From positions 1-10,150 of the forward strand of contig JAOPZG010000403.1 of NCBI GenBank assembly GCA_025964215.1: a stretch of DNA of 10,150 nucleotides, given 5' to 3'. The position numbers and the translations under genes were made by a program. Of this stretch, positions 1-8,100 are shown one piece after another. A model generated the notes under the pieces. The model ran no database searches, had not been told where the DNA came from, and saw only the letters and a program-made list of their open reading frames with translations. The stretch comes from Conexibacter sp. (GTDB lineage: Bacteria > Actinomycetota > Thermoleophilia > Solirubrobacterales > Solirubrobacteraceae). The stretch's first letter is position 1. Every line of letters starts with the position of its first letter.

Positions 1-695
1 GTCGAGGCGCTTCGCCGCCGTGCGCATCTTGTGCCACGGCGAGCCGGGGCCGCGGAGGATCTGGTAGATGTAGTCCTTGGACCAGAAGCTCAGCGCGTTC
101 TCGAACTCCTGCGCGGCGTCGGCGTGGCGCCGCGCGTCGTCGGGGTCGATCCCGAACAGCGCGCGCATCGCGATCCGGAGCGCCAGCTCGCGCGTCCAGT
201 GGTACAAGTCGAGTTGTAGGCCATCCTCCCAGCCGTCGAGCGCGCGATCGACCTCCTCGACCATGAGCTGCTGCGAGAGGGCGATCCGCTCGCGGTGAAC
301 ATCGGCAGCATCGCCTTGCGCGAGAGGCGGTGGAACGCGCCGTCGATCGCGAGCATGCCGTCGCCGAGCAGGGGCATCAGGTCGCCGTAGTGGCCGTCGC
401 GCCAGGAGTAGTTGGACGCGTTGGAGACCAGCAGGTGGTGGTTGGCCTCGGGGCCGAGGACGAACACGATGTTCTGGTGGAACAGCCGGAACGTGAAGAC
501 CGGCCCGTAGCGGTCGTACGCGTCGAGCAGGAGCGTCAGCGGATCTCGAAGAAAGCCTCGCGTCCGCGCCATCGAGAAGCGCGTGTCGCCGGGCGGAAAG
601 GGAAGGCTGAGCTCCCGCTCCACCCGCATGTCCGCGGCGATCCGCCGGAGCGGGTTCGTGCTCGTGGGCGAAGGCGGTGCGACGACCCGGCTCAT
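1..695 (-). pseudogene. Cytochrome P450, N-terminal half, frameshifted and cut by window edge
   Basis: Encodes the first part of a cytochrome P450 (heme-thiolate monooxygenase); the substrate cannot be told. The start at 695 (MSRVVAPP...) gives a proline-rich hinge (LPFPPGD), an 'RYGPVF' segment and the helix C region: a Trp, 'LLGDGMLAIDG', then 'FHRLSRKAMLPMF', whose His and Arg usually contact the heme propionates. Near 297 the frame breaks. The first frame stops at 90-92, while the next frame continues from 294 to position 1 without a stop as P450-like sequence (RERIALSQQL..., TRELALRIAMRALFGIDPDD). Restoring one C after TTC would give F-H-R-E-R, the usual P450 wording, so a one-base deletion is the simplest explanation. 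It may be a real mutation or a sequence error. The I-helix and Cys-ligand parts lie outside the window. No clear ribosome-binding site precedes the ATG. A longer start at 788 would run almost into the tRNA promoter and adds non-P450 sequence. Confidence 0.85.
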
Positions 696-709
696 GGCAC
701 GGCAGCGTA

Positions 710-729
710 CTGGTTGCCTGGCCAACCAG
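710..729. promoter_or_regulatory. Inverted repeat upstream of the P450 gene, possible operator
   Basis: A perfect 7-bp inverted repeat, CTGGTTG - 6 nt - CAACCAG, lies 15-34 nt before the P450 ATG on the minus strand. Twenty-bp dyads of this size at this distance are typical of TetR-family operators, and P450 genes are often controlled by such repressors. That link is inference: no regulator gene is visible nearby and the dyad could instead form a hairpin in the leader. Confidence 0.4.
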
Positions 730-767
730 CCAAGATCACGAGCCCACCCTCGCCGACCACCACCTGC

Positions 768-773
768 CATAAT
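768..773 (+). promoter_or_regulatory. Possible -10 box for tRNA-Asp
   Basis: CATAAT differs from the sigma-70 type -10 consensus at one position and ends 17 nt before the mature tRNA. It is one of very few AT-rich hexamers in the area. No convincing -35 element is seen 16-18 nt further upstream. Confidence 0.35.
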
Positions 774-790
774 CGTCCTCCCGTTCACTC

Positions 791-864
<74 letters not shown>

Positions 865-871
865 TCTAGGG

Positions 872-893
872 CACCCCTCGCTTCGCAGGGGTG
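872..893 (+). terminator. Hairpin directly downstream of tRNA-Asp
   Basis: CACCCCT (872-878) and AGGGGTG (887-893) form a perfect 7-bp GC-rich stem with an 8-nt loop, seven bases after the tRNA. There is no T-tract, as is common for terminators in high-GC actinobacteria. The position fits termination of the tRNA transcript. Confidence 0.5.
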
Positions 894-909
894 GCCGGCA
901 CTCTCGGAT

Positions 910-1100
910 GCTGCGAACAGCACGGCGAAGGCAGGGGTTGGCCGGACGGCAACGAACTTCTGCCCGTCGATCCAGTTGCCGAGTGCAAGGTGTACAACGG
1001 CGCGGCGGGCATCGCGGAGGCGCTGGACCAGTTGCAAAGCTACGGCACCTGGCGTGACAGAGACCTGGGGTTGATGATGTTCGTGCGACGCACGAGCGAG
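910..1100 (+). pseudogene. Remnant of a PD-(D/E)XK nuclease-like protein
   Basis: Between 966 and 1091 one frame reads VDPVAECKVYNG, then EALDQLQSYGTWRDRDLGLM, then MFVRR. This resembles the core of a family of restriction-endonuclease-like hypothetical proteins, whose pattern I recall as 'AECKxWKG...EAIDQLLGYxTWRDTKxALLxFxRN'. The E-C-K would be the ExK half of the catalytic motif. Upstream, the matching phase seems to shift: 'AKAGVGRT' in another frame (928-948) resembles the family's preceding segment. After 1091 the reading becomes Cys/His/Arg-rich and family resemblance ends. The frame stays open to 1274, but its only early start (GTG 891) lies inside the tRNA terminator hairpin. The stretch is therefore read as a decayed gene fragment. 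The family assignment rests on memory of the motif, not a search. Confidence 0.45.
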
Positions 1101-1282
1101 GCGAGCCTCGGCTTCGAAGGCCGCAGTCTTCCTTGTCTGCTGTGTCGTCGCCACGAGCATGCCCGCGCGGACCTCGCCGATGACAGCGGAACCTTGAGGC
1201 TCGCTAAGCGCGCTCGGATCGGGAATACTGCGCCGTGTGGTCACAGAGACTCTTCGGTGCGGCTGACTGGTTGATTGGGCAC
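1101..1282. other. Intergenic stretch before the exported protein gene
   Basis: Together with the nuclease remnant this makes about 420 bases after the tRNA without an intact gene. An AATACT hexamer at 1224-1229 could be a weak -10 element for the gene at 1283. No matching -35 and no ribosome-binding site are visible. Nothing else is recognised here. Confidence 0.3.
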
Positions 1283-2824
1283 ATGCAGACTCGCGCTGTC
1301 GCGCGTTGGGCCGGCGCGTTCGTCATGTTGGTCATGCTCGCACCGAGCGCCGCGTCGGCCGGTCCGGCCGGGTGCAACATCGTGACCGCCTCGGCCAAAG
1401 TGACCAACTTGGGCACGCTGTATCGCAACGGCGATGACATCCCGTTGGTGGTCACGTACCGCAACGATGGCAGCAACACGTGCGATGTCACCGACGCGAA
1501 GATCGTCCTCACGCCGCCCGACCGCACCGGCGGCATGGGCCAGCCGATGACCGTCGCCGAACACCTCAGCATCCCCGCCGGCACGCCGCCGACGGCCCTC
1601 CCCGCGGTGCACTTCACCCCCGACTTCAACGTGGGGGTCTCCGCCGGCGACGTGCACATGTTGCTCAGTGGTACGACGCACTATCCCGACCACGACGTCA
1701 CGTCGGACATCTCCTCGGGCGGCGGCGGTACGCTCAAGATCACCGACCCGGTGGCGAGCATGGACGTCACCGCCAGCCCGGCCAACGGCCCCGCTCCGCT
1801 CGCCACCACCTACACGTACGCGGTGCGCAACCGGACCGCGCAGTCGCCGACCGCAGTTGCCTTCACGGACGTGTCCGTCAAGGACGAGGGATGCTCGCCG
1901 GTGACATACGCGAGCGGCGATGACGGGGACACCACGCTCGAGGGCACGGAGACCTGGATCTACACCTGCGCGGCGACGCTCCCGACTACCGGCGTCTTCA
2001 CCGATCACGCCACGGTCACGGGGACGAGCAGTGCTGACGGCCGGCCGGTGCCCGCGGCCACCGGGAGCGCTGCAGTCGTCGTCCTCGGGCCGGATCTGAC
2101 CGTCGCCGAGTCCCATCGCGACGCGTTTCTCCAGGGCGACACGGCGCGCCACTATACGATCGTCGCCGCCAACTCCGGGACCGCGCCGACCACCGGCACG
2201 GTGACCGTGACCGACACCCTGCCTGCCGGGCTGACGGGTACCGCGATCTCCGGGGACGGCTGGACGTGCGACGCGGCCGCGCTGCGCTGCACCCGCGGCG
2301 ATGCCCTCGCGCCCGGCGCGAGCTACCCGGCACTGACCCTCACCGTCAACGTCGCCGCCGACGCGCCGGCGCTCCTGACCAACGCCGCCGCCGTCGCCGG
2401 CGGGGGCGAGACCCGAACGGACAACGACACGGCGACCGACCCTACGAACGTCGACCCTGCGCGCGGCGCCGCCGTCCCTGCGCGCGGCGTCGCCGCCCCT
2501 GCTCCAGCCCCGTCCTGCACGCTGCGCGCCGCGCGCAAGCTCACCGCCGATCACCGGCTACGGGCGACCCTCCGCTGTACCCGGCTTGTGAGCGCGACCC
2601 TGACCGGGAGCGCGCGGATCGGCAAGCGTCGCGTCAAGTTGCCCCGCAGGCACCTCACCCTGCTGGCCCGGCACCGAACTGTCGTCTCCATCCGGCTGAG
2701 CAGATCCGTCGTCCGCGCCAAGCGAGTGGTGTACCTGTCGCTCACGCTCGCCGCCGCCGACAGCGACGGCACGGCTGCGAGGTCGGTCAAAACGACGACG
2801 AAGCTTGCCGCGCGCCGCGGCTGA
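1283..2824 (+). CDS. Exported DUF11-type repeat protein
   Basis: A 513-aa predicted secreted protein of unknown role, possibly cell-surface or matrix associated. The chosen ATG gives a textbook signal peptide: basic start (MQTRAVAR), hydrophobic core, and an AxA site (SAASA/GPAG) near residue 26. The mature part has Ig-like beta-sandwich segments with paired Cys. The clearest, at about residues 270-390, begins 'GPDLTVAESH' and contains 'YTIVAANSGTA', 'VTDTLPAGL', 'WTCDAAALRC' and 'TNAAAV', the usual pattern of DUF11 repeats. A Pro/Ala linker (PARGAAVPARGVAAPAPAP) leads to an Arg/Lys-rich C-terminal module of about 100 residues starting at 'SCTLRAARKL'. No LPXTG signal or C-terminal membrane anchor is present, so it may bind the envelope through its basic tail. 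The GTG at 1235 would put 16 residues before the signal peptide and is less likely. It is the only intact gene between the two tRNA-Asp 3' repeats. Confidence 0.85.
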   Translation: MQTRAVARWAGAFVMLVMLAPSAASAGPAGCNIVTASAKVTNLGTLYRNGDDIPLVVTYRNDGSNTCDVTDAKIVLTPPDRTGGMGQPMTVAEHLSIPAGTPPTALPAVHFTPDFNVGVSAGDVHMLLSGTTHYPDHDVTSDISSGGGGTLKITDPVASMDVTASPANGPAPLATTYTYAVRNRTAQSPTAVAFTDVSVKDEGCSPVTYASGDDGDTTLEGTETWIYTCAATLPTTGVFTDHATVTGTSSADGRPVPAATGSAAVVVLGPDLTVAESHRDAFLQGDTARHYTIVAANSGTAPTTGTVTVTDTLPAGLTGTAISGDGWTCDAAALRCTRGDALAPGASYPALTLTVNVAADAPALLTNAAAVAGGGETRTDNDTATDPTNVDPARGAAVPARGVAAPAPAPSCTLRAARKLTADHRLRATLRCTRLVSATLTGSARIGKRRVKLPRRHLTLLARHRTVVSIRLSRSVVRAKRVVYLSLTLAAADSDGTAARSVKTTTKLAARRG

Positions 2825-2884
2825 CCAGAGTCAGCGCGCGAGCGGTGCACCTCGGATCTCGATCCCGGCGCGGTGCCCTAACCT
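2825..2884. other. Gap between convergent genes with weak hairpin
   Basis: GCACC (2847-2851) can pair with GGTGC (2872-2876), enclosing a small GGAT/ATCC stem. This may act as a terminator for the exported-protein gene, but the structure is interrupted and has no T-tract. Confidence 0.25.
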
Positions 2885-2907
2885 GGGTTTGACCCCCGTC
2901 GCTCCCG
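2885..2907 (+). repeat. Direct repeat copy 2, truncated tRNA-Asp 3' end, putative attR
   Basis: This matches tRNA-Asp positions 842-864 at 20 of 23 bases and is flush with the tRNA's last base. The final 13 bases, ending in CTCCCG, are identical. The remaining arm is mutated in the T loop (TTTGACC against TTCGAGT), and no acceptor, D or anticodon arm precedes it, so it is not a functional tRNA. It abuts the stop codon of the LuxR-type gene (2908-2910). Confidence 0.45.
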
Positions 2908-4314
2908 CTAGTCCCGACGCAAATACGCGCGCACCGCGAGCACTCTCCGGTTACTGGCAGCGTCGGGCGGGAGGTCGAGCTTGGCGAAGATGGCGCCGAC
3001 GATCGGCTCGATGGTCTTGATGCTCAGGAAGAGCTCGTCGCAGATGGCGCGGTTCGTGAGCCCGCGGGCCATGAGGTCGAGCACCTGGCGCTCGCGCGGG
3101 GTCAGGTCCTCGAGATGGCCTGCCTGACGGTGGGCGTCGGCCACGCGAGCGAGCTTCAGATGCTCGATGATCAAGGCGGCCTGTCCGGCGACGTCGTCGA
3201 GCAGTCGTCGCTCGGCGTGCGTGAGCGCATGGGCATCTCCGACCGCGACGGTCAGCGCCCCGATCACCTGACCGTCGCGGGTGATCGCACGGAGACACCC
3301 GTTCGGCAGGGCGCGGAGCGCCGGGAGGGTCGTCGCGTGCGTCGCGTGCGTCGCGTGCGTCGCGTGCGTCGCGTCGTCGCCATCCGGCCAACGGCCGACC
3401 GCGTGGAGGCGCTGCTCGTCGCCCACCCAAAGCGCGGCGCTGGACGCCGTCAGCGCCTCGGCGACCGTCCTTGCCAGTTCGCTCGCGAGGTCGGCCGCGT
3501 CGCCGCTGGTCCGAGACAGCCAGCTCAGTGCCCTGTAGCGCGTCAGGCGTTGACCGGAGACGACGGCCCAGCCCGCCGCGACGGGCACGAGCGTCGCCGC
3601 CAGCACACCAGGGACGTGCGTCCCCCAGACGGCAAGGCCGACGACCAGCGTCCCCAGCGAGCCACCCACCGCGACGATGAGCACGGTCAACTGGGTGCGC
3701 ATCGCACGGTCGGCCCTGTGCCATCGATACGCCAGCGCCACGATCCACAGCACCTGGAAGGCCACGTAGGCCGGATGGGTCACCGCCCGCCACAGGTCCG
3801 CCGCCGCCGCGGCGGATTGCGCGTGGATCGGATGCATGGTCTCGACGCCCGCCGACCCGTACTCGACCGGCCAGAGCGCCGACAGCGAGGCGCTCACCGT
3901 CGCAATCGCGAACATCGCCGCCACGACCGGCCGCCAGGCGGGCGAGGGCAGTCGCCCGTCGGGAAAGGAGATCACCGTCAAGGTGGTGAGGGCCAACGCC
4001 AGGGCGAGGGGCCACACCCCGAGCCAGCCCCACCAGCGGTCCGCGGACGACGCCGGCGCGTGCCCGGCCTGGCGCCCGAAGAACATCACGCCCTCCAGGG
4101 CACCCGTGGCGACGAACAGGATTCCGATGCGATACCTCGTGCGCTGCGCGAGCACGTAGGCGCCGACGGCGGTGAACGCGAGCGCCAGGATCCCGTTGTG
4201 CAGGTTCTCGACCCAGACGCCACGGGCGAAGCCGAACGCGACCAGCACGACGACCAGACCGAGGATGAGCAGCGCCGCGAGTCCGCGCCGGCGGCGGTGC
4301 GCAAGATCGTGCAT
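2908..4314 (-). CDS. Membrane-bound GAF-LuxR transcriptional regulator
   Basis: Likely a one-component sensor and DNA-binding regulator of 468 aa. Residues 1-245 hold about eight hydrophobic helices after a basic start (MHDLAHRRRRG). About 255-390 resembles a GAF domain (ADLASELARTVAEAL..., VIGALTVAVGD, LLDDVAGQAALIIEHLKL). Residues 404-448 are a LuxR-type HTH: LTPRERQVLDLMARGLTNRA, then ICDELFLS, KTIE and IFAKLDL. The ExHV usually following KT(V/I) reads EPIV. A run of Thr-His-Ala units (about 314-327) comes from a 9-bp tandem repeat. I chose ATG 4314 because GAGG lies nine bases upstream and the basic-then-TM start is natural. ATG 4323 or ATG 4422 (504 aa, no ribosome-binding site) are alternatives. 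The longer form would swallow the dyad at 4349-4366. The gene is divergent from the membrane protein at 4465, a plausible target. The ligand is unknown. Confidence 0.85.
   Translation of the reverse strand: MHDLAHRRRRGLAALLILGLVVVLVAFGFARGVWVENLHNGILALAFTAVGAYVLAQRTRYRIGILFVATGALEGVMFFGRQAGHAPASSADRWWGWLGVWPLALALALTTLTVISFPDGRLPSPAWRPVVAAMFAIATVSASLSALWPVEYGSAGVETMHPIHAQSAAAAADLWRAVTHPAYVAFQVLWIVALAYRWHRADRAMRTQLTVLIVAVGGSLGTLVVGLAVWGTHVPGVLAATLVPVAAGWAVVSGQRLTRYRALSWLSRTSGDAADLASELARTVAEALTASSAALWVGDEQRLHAVGRWPDGDDATHATHATHATHATTLPALRALPNGCLRAITRDGQVIGALTVAVGDAHALTHAERRLLDDVAGQAALIIEHLKLARVADAHRQAGHLEDLTPRERQVLDLMARGLTNRAICDELFLSIKTIEPIVGAIFAKLDLPPDAASNRRVLAVRAYLRRD
3332..3374. repeat. 9-bp tandem repeat (GTCGCGTGC x 4.8)
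   Basis: Four exact copies of GTCGCGTGC (3332-3367) and a partial fifth (3368-3374) sit inside the LuxR-type gene. The unit is a multiple of three, so changes in copy number add or remove Ala-Thr-His triplets without shifting the frame. It falls in the GAF-like domain, probably in a surface loop. Confidence 0.95.
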
Positions 4315-4348
4315 CCCGCCCATCCTCGCAGGACCCGACGGGACGGAC

Positions 4349-4366
4349 TCCAGGGTTTTCCCTGGA
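4349..4366. promoter_or_regulatory. Perfect dyad in the divergent promoter region, possible operator
   Basis: TCCAGGG - TTTT - CCCTGGA is an uninterrupted 7-bp inverted repeat 35 bp upstream of the chosen LuxR-type start and about 100 bp upstream of the divergent membrane-protein gene. A symmetrical site here suits binding by a dimeric HTH regulator, possibly the neighbouring LuxR-type protein itself. It could instead form a hairpin in a leader RNA. Confidence 0.45.
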
Positions 4367-4464
4367 TCCGAGACCGCAGGTCGAGGGATCACCCCGTGGT
4401 CGACGCTCGGCTCCGGGTTCATCGTCGACGCGTCAGCGACACCACGCGAAGGAGAGCACGCAGG

Positions 4465-5046
4465 ATGATCTCAGCAACGACCGAAACGCCCAGTGCCTAC
4501 GGCATCGAAGGCACGTCGCCGACGACGAAGGTGCTCACCGGATCGCTCTTCGTGGCGCCGCTGATCTACCTGGCGGCGGAATCGACCTATGCCGCCAGCG
4601 GCTGGGACGACGCCACCGCCGGGGCGATTCACGTCATCGGCGCGATCGCCTACGGGTTCGTCATCCTGGCGGTGGCGGCCCGGCTTCCCAGCTCGTCGCG
4701 ACTTGCCGCGATCCTGCTCGTCCTCGCCCTGATCGGAATGGCAGGCAACGTCGCGTACGGGTTCGACAGCGTCCACACGTCCTACGGCGACATGAAGCTC
4801 GTCGACCGCAGCGGCGCCGCGAACCTGATCAAGCCGCTGGGACTGGCCTTCCCCCTCTCGCTCGCGCTCGTGGCCGTGGCTCTCCGAGGTCTCGGGCACC
4901 GCTGGCAGGCCGCCACCGTGCTGGCGGCAGCTGTCGCCTGGCCGGTCGCCCACATCGGCGACATCGCCGAGATCGCAGTGCCCGTCAGCGTCGCCTTGGT
5001 CGCTGCGTTCGGGAGTCTCGGGCTCGCCTGGACACAGCGATCGTGA
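4465..5046 (+). CDS. Six-TM integral membrane protein of unknown function
   Basis: A 193-aa hydrophobic protein with a short polar N-terminus (MISATTETPS) and about six membrane helices: roughly residues 22-42, 52-74, 80-100, 121-144, 147-165 and 168-190. The loop between helices 3 and 4 (FDSVHTSYGDMKLVDRSGAA) is the longest polar part. A His-Gly-Asp (HIGD) sits near helix 5. I do not recognise a family and see no transporter or enzyme signature. The start is supported by AAGGAG at 4449-4454, ten bases before the ATG. The same frame is open far upstream, but that part is only the antisense of the LuxR-type gene. Being divergent from a membrane-bound LuxR-type regulator, it may be that regulator's target or its signalling partner. 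Confidence 0.8.
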   Translation: MISATTETPSAYGIEGTSPTTKVLTGSLFVAPLIYLAAESTYAASGWDDATAGAIHVIGAIAYGFVILAVAARLPSSSRLAAILLVLALIGMAGNVAYGFDSVHTSYGDMKLVDRSGAANLIKPLGLAFPLSLALVAVALRGLGHRWQAATVLAAAVAWPVAHIGDIAEIAVPVSVALVAAFGSLGLAWTQRS

Positions 5047-5075
5047 CCGCCCGGACTTCCCGCCTGTTGCACATC

Positions 5076-5097
5076 GACCGTCCTCTTGAGGGTGGTC
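5076..5097. terminator. Hairpin between convergent genes
   Basis: GACCGTCCT and AGGGTGGTC pair over nine bases (two G-T wobbles) around a CTTG loop, in the 59-bp gap between the stop codons at 5046 and 5106. The location suits a bidirectional terminator for the membrane-protein gene and the kinase gene. It lacks a T-tract. Confidence 0.45.
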
Positions 5098-5105
5098 CAC
5101 CGACC

Positions 5106-8100
5106 TCACGGGCAGACGCGCTCGTACCGGCGTCCCGGGAGCAAGGCGGCCCATTCCGCGCGGGTCAGCGTTCGTCCGGCGACGCGGCAGGCGAACCGTC
5201 GCAGCGTGGGCAGGCCGAGCGGCCAGACCGAAGATGTCTCGGCCTCGTCGCCGACCAGCAGCCGCCCGTCGGGCATGAACGTGACCTCCGGAATGATCCC
5301 GGGCGCCACAGGGAACTGGTCGCCGAGACGCGTGCGCGTCCGGGTGTCCCAGAGCGTGGTGGTTCCGTCGCGCGCGCCGACGACGAAGGACTTGCCGTCG
5401 GGCGCGAGCGCCACGGCCTGGGCAGGCGTCGCAGAGACCTTGGTGAGAGGGCCGAGTTGGCGGCCTGTGCGCGTGCTCAGGAGCAGCACATGGCCACCCT
5501 GGGTGCCAACGAGCATCGAGCGCCGGTCTGCCGGGATGGACACGCTGGTGATCGGCTCGGCCAGTGTGCTGGTGAACCGCCTGGCGCCGCTCGCGGCGTT
5601 CCAGGACACCACGGTCGAGCCGCCATTGCAGCACCCCGACGAGATCAGTGCTCGGCCGCCGCGGGCGAAGAACACGATCCCCGGCCCGAATCGCACCGTC
5701 CGGGTGTACAGCGTCCGCCCTGACGGCAGCGCGCGGACCTCGACATGGGAGTCGTGGCCTCCCGGCGCTTCCCACTGCACGGCCAGTCGCTTGCCGTCCG
5801 GCCCGGCCGCAACCGCCCATATGGGGCCGGGATAGGTCAACTGCTGGGTCACCGCGCCGGTGGCCACGTCGCGGATGCTCACCGTCCCGGCGCTGCCGCC
5901 GGTGGCGAGGCGGCCGTCGGGCAGGAACGCGGCCTCGCCAGAGGTCCCGGAGTCCACGCTGGGTTCCAGACCGGCCGTCTCGTCACGCGCGGGCAGGAGT
6001 CGTTCCCGGCGCAGGTGAGCGCTGTCGAAGACGGCGAACGAACCGTCCTCCTCCAGCGTCGCGAACCGCTTCCCGTCATAGGAGAAGCTGGGATAGAGCG
6101 CGGCGGTGGCGATCTGTGGCGCGACGCGCAGCCGGCCCGTAGGGTCCCAGGCGTTGATCGCCCCACCGCCGGCGATCACGAATGCGACGCCGCGCGGGTC
6201 GATGAGCACGCCCGGGTTCGTGCCCGACCGCTGGAGTCCGGGGAACGTCTGGGTGATCCGCCCCGATGCGAGGTCCCAGACACTCGTCGAGTTGAAGGTC
6301 GGGCCGACGAGTTGGCGTCCGTCCGGGGTGAACGCGAGCCAGAGGATCCATTCGTCCGAGAGCCGGCTCTCCAGGGTTCGCACATGGCCGGTGCGCAGAT
6401 CGATGAGACCGACGGCGCCGGTCGGATCCGCGGGGCTCGGGCTGTCGATCGCGACCGCGACCGTCACGCCACGTGGCGAGAGGGCGATGCGCCCGCCGAT
6501 CGCGAAGCGCCGCAGGACCCGGCCGCGGCGGGCGTCCCAGACGAGCGTCTGGCCCTGCGAGGCCGAGGTGATCAGCTCGCCGCTCGGGGTGAACAGCACA
6601 TGGGCCTCCTGCTGGCCGGGCCGGACGGGGTAAGACCGCATCCATTGCGGCCGGCCGTCCGCACCGTCCAGCAGAAGCAGGCGCTGGCGGAGCTGCCCGT
6701 TGTCGGCCTCGGCGGAGTCGGCGATCGCCAGCCGTCCGTCCGGCGCATAGGCGAGGGTCGGCGGGCCGATCAGGGACACCGCCGCTGTGCGGGCGCGGCG
6801 CCGGGCGACGTCGATCAGAAACAGCTTTGCCGCGCCGAACGCCTGCCCGGCTCCGACGGCGAGCGTCCGGCCGTCGGGCGAGAACGCGATCGACCACTGC
6901 AGGACGGGCAATGGAAGGTTCACCGGTGCACCCGTCACCCGGAAGGTGCGCAGGTCGACGAAGCGAACGACGCCGACGCCGTCTCCGACGGCTAGCCGCC
7001 GCCCGTCGGGGCTGATCGCGAACGCGGCGATGTTGCCCTCGCTCACCGGGAACGTGCGAACCGCCGCGACGTTGCGCTGGAAGACGGCGAGGAGGTCGCC
7101 GCGCGTCTCGGGCCGGTCCTGCAGGCGGACTGCGGCGAGCGCGTCCAGCAAGGACTCGTCGAGCGCCGGGGCGTTCAGCGCCAGTGCCCCGACCCGCCCG
7201 GCGTCGGCCTGCAGCGCCTGGGACTGCGCCGTGGCCTTGGCGTCGCGCGCGTGGTTGCGCTGGGTCAGGCTGACCCCGCCCCCGACGATCGCGGCGACCA
7301 GCAGCACGACCGAGGTGCCGAGGAGGGCGCGCAGGCGCCGGTTGCCGCGCACCTCGGCCTGACGGGCTCGGCTGGCAGCTGCGACGCTCGCGGCGAGGTA
7401 GTCGCGCTCGGTCGCGTTCAGGTCGAGATGACGGACGACTTCGGAAACCGCCGCCAAGCGGGCGCCGCGATAGAGGTCGGACGCCTCCCGGCCGCCTGCC
7501 GCCCAGAGTCGCGCCGCGTCGCCCAAGCGGCGCTGCAGTTGGAGCCCGACCCGGTCCTCGTCCAGCCAACGGCGCAGGCGCGGCCACTCGCGGATCAAGG
7601 CCTCGTGGGCGACCTCGACCGTGTGCTCATCCAACGTCACAAGCCGCGCGTCGGCCAGGCGCACGAGGACATCGGTGACGGCTGCGCGGTCAGCGGCATC
7701 GGTCACCAGATCCTCGACTGCCACGCGCCGCCGCGCGTCTGGGACGCCGTCGCCCACGTCGGTCATCCGCAGGAAGACGCCGCGCGCGAGCTCTTGCTGC
7801 GGGGCAGACAGCTCGGCAAAGACGGCGTCGGCGGTGCGCGCGATGGCGGACGCGACCCCGCCGGTCGCACGGTAGCCGTCGACCGTGAGCGTCCGTCCGT
7901 CGCGTTGCGTCCAGGTCGCGCGCAGGGCGTGGGAGAGCAGCGGAAGCGCCCCTGGCTCGGAGGCGACGTCGCGCAGGATGAGGTCGACCAGGCCGTGCTC
8001 GATCCGCAGTCCGGAGAGCCGCGCGGGCTCGGTGACGACGCGCTCGAGCTCGTCGGGCGCCATCGCGCCCAGGAGCATGTGGCGGGACGCGACGGCCCGG

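Noticed and set aside
1235..1282. GTG at 1235 as start of the exported protein
   Set aside because: It would add 16 residues before the basic start of a clear signal peptide and has no ribosome-binding site.
1241..2554. Minus-strand 437-codon open frame opposite the exported protein
   Set aside because: Its Arg/Gly-rich composition without domains is typical of shadow frames in high-GC DNA. The plus strand has a signal peptide and DUF11 pattern.
2885..2907. A second functional tRNA gene
   Set aside because: Only the T-arm/acceptor 3' portion is present; no D arm, anticodon arm or 5' acceptor strand precedes it.
3332..3374. Possible CRISPR-like array
   Set aside because: The units are contiguous 9-mers without spacers. 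It is a coding minisatellite.
3115..4464. Long plus-strand open frame continuous with the six-TM protein
   Set aside because: It is antisense to the LuxR-type gene and Arg/His/Gln-rich. A good ribosome-binding site and a natural start lie at 4465.
4471..5820. Minus-strand 449-codon open frame across the convergent gene ends
   Set aside because: It overlaps the C-terminal propeller in another frame and the membrane-protein gene. It shows no recognisable motif.
6076..7587. Minus-strand 503-codon open frame in a different phase from the kinase gene
   Set aside because: It is Arg/Pro/Gly-rich throughout, while the overlapping kinase-gene phase carries the regular WD40 repeats.
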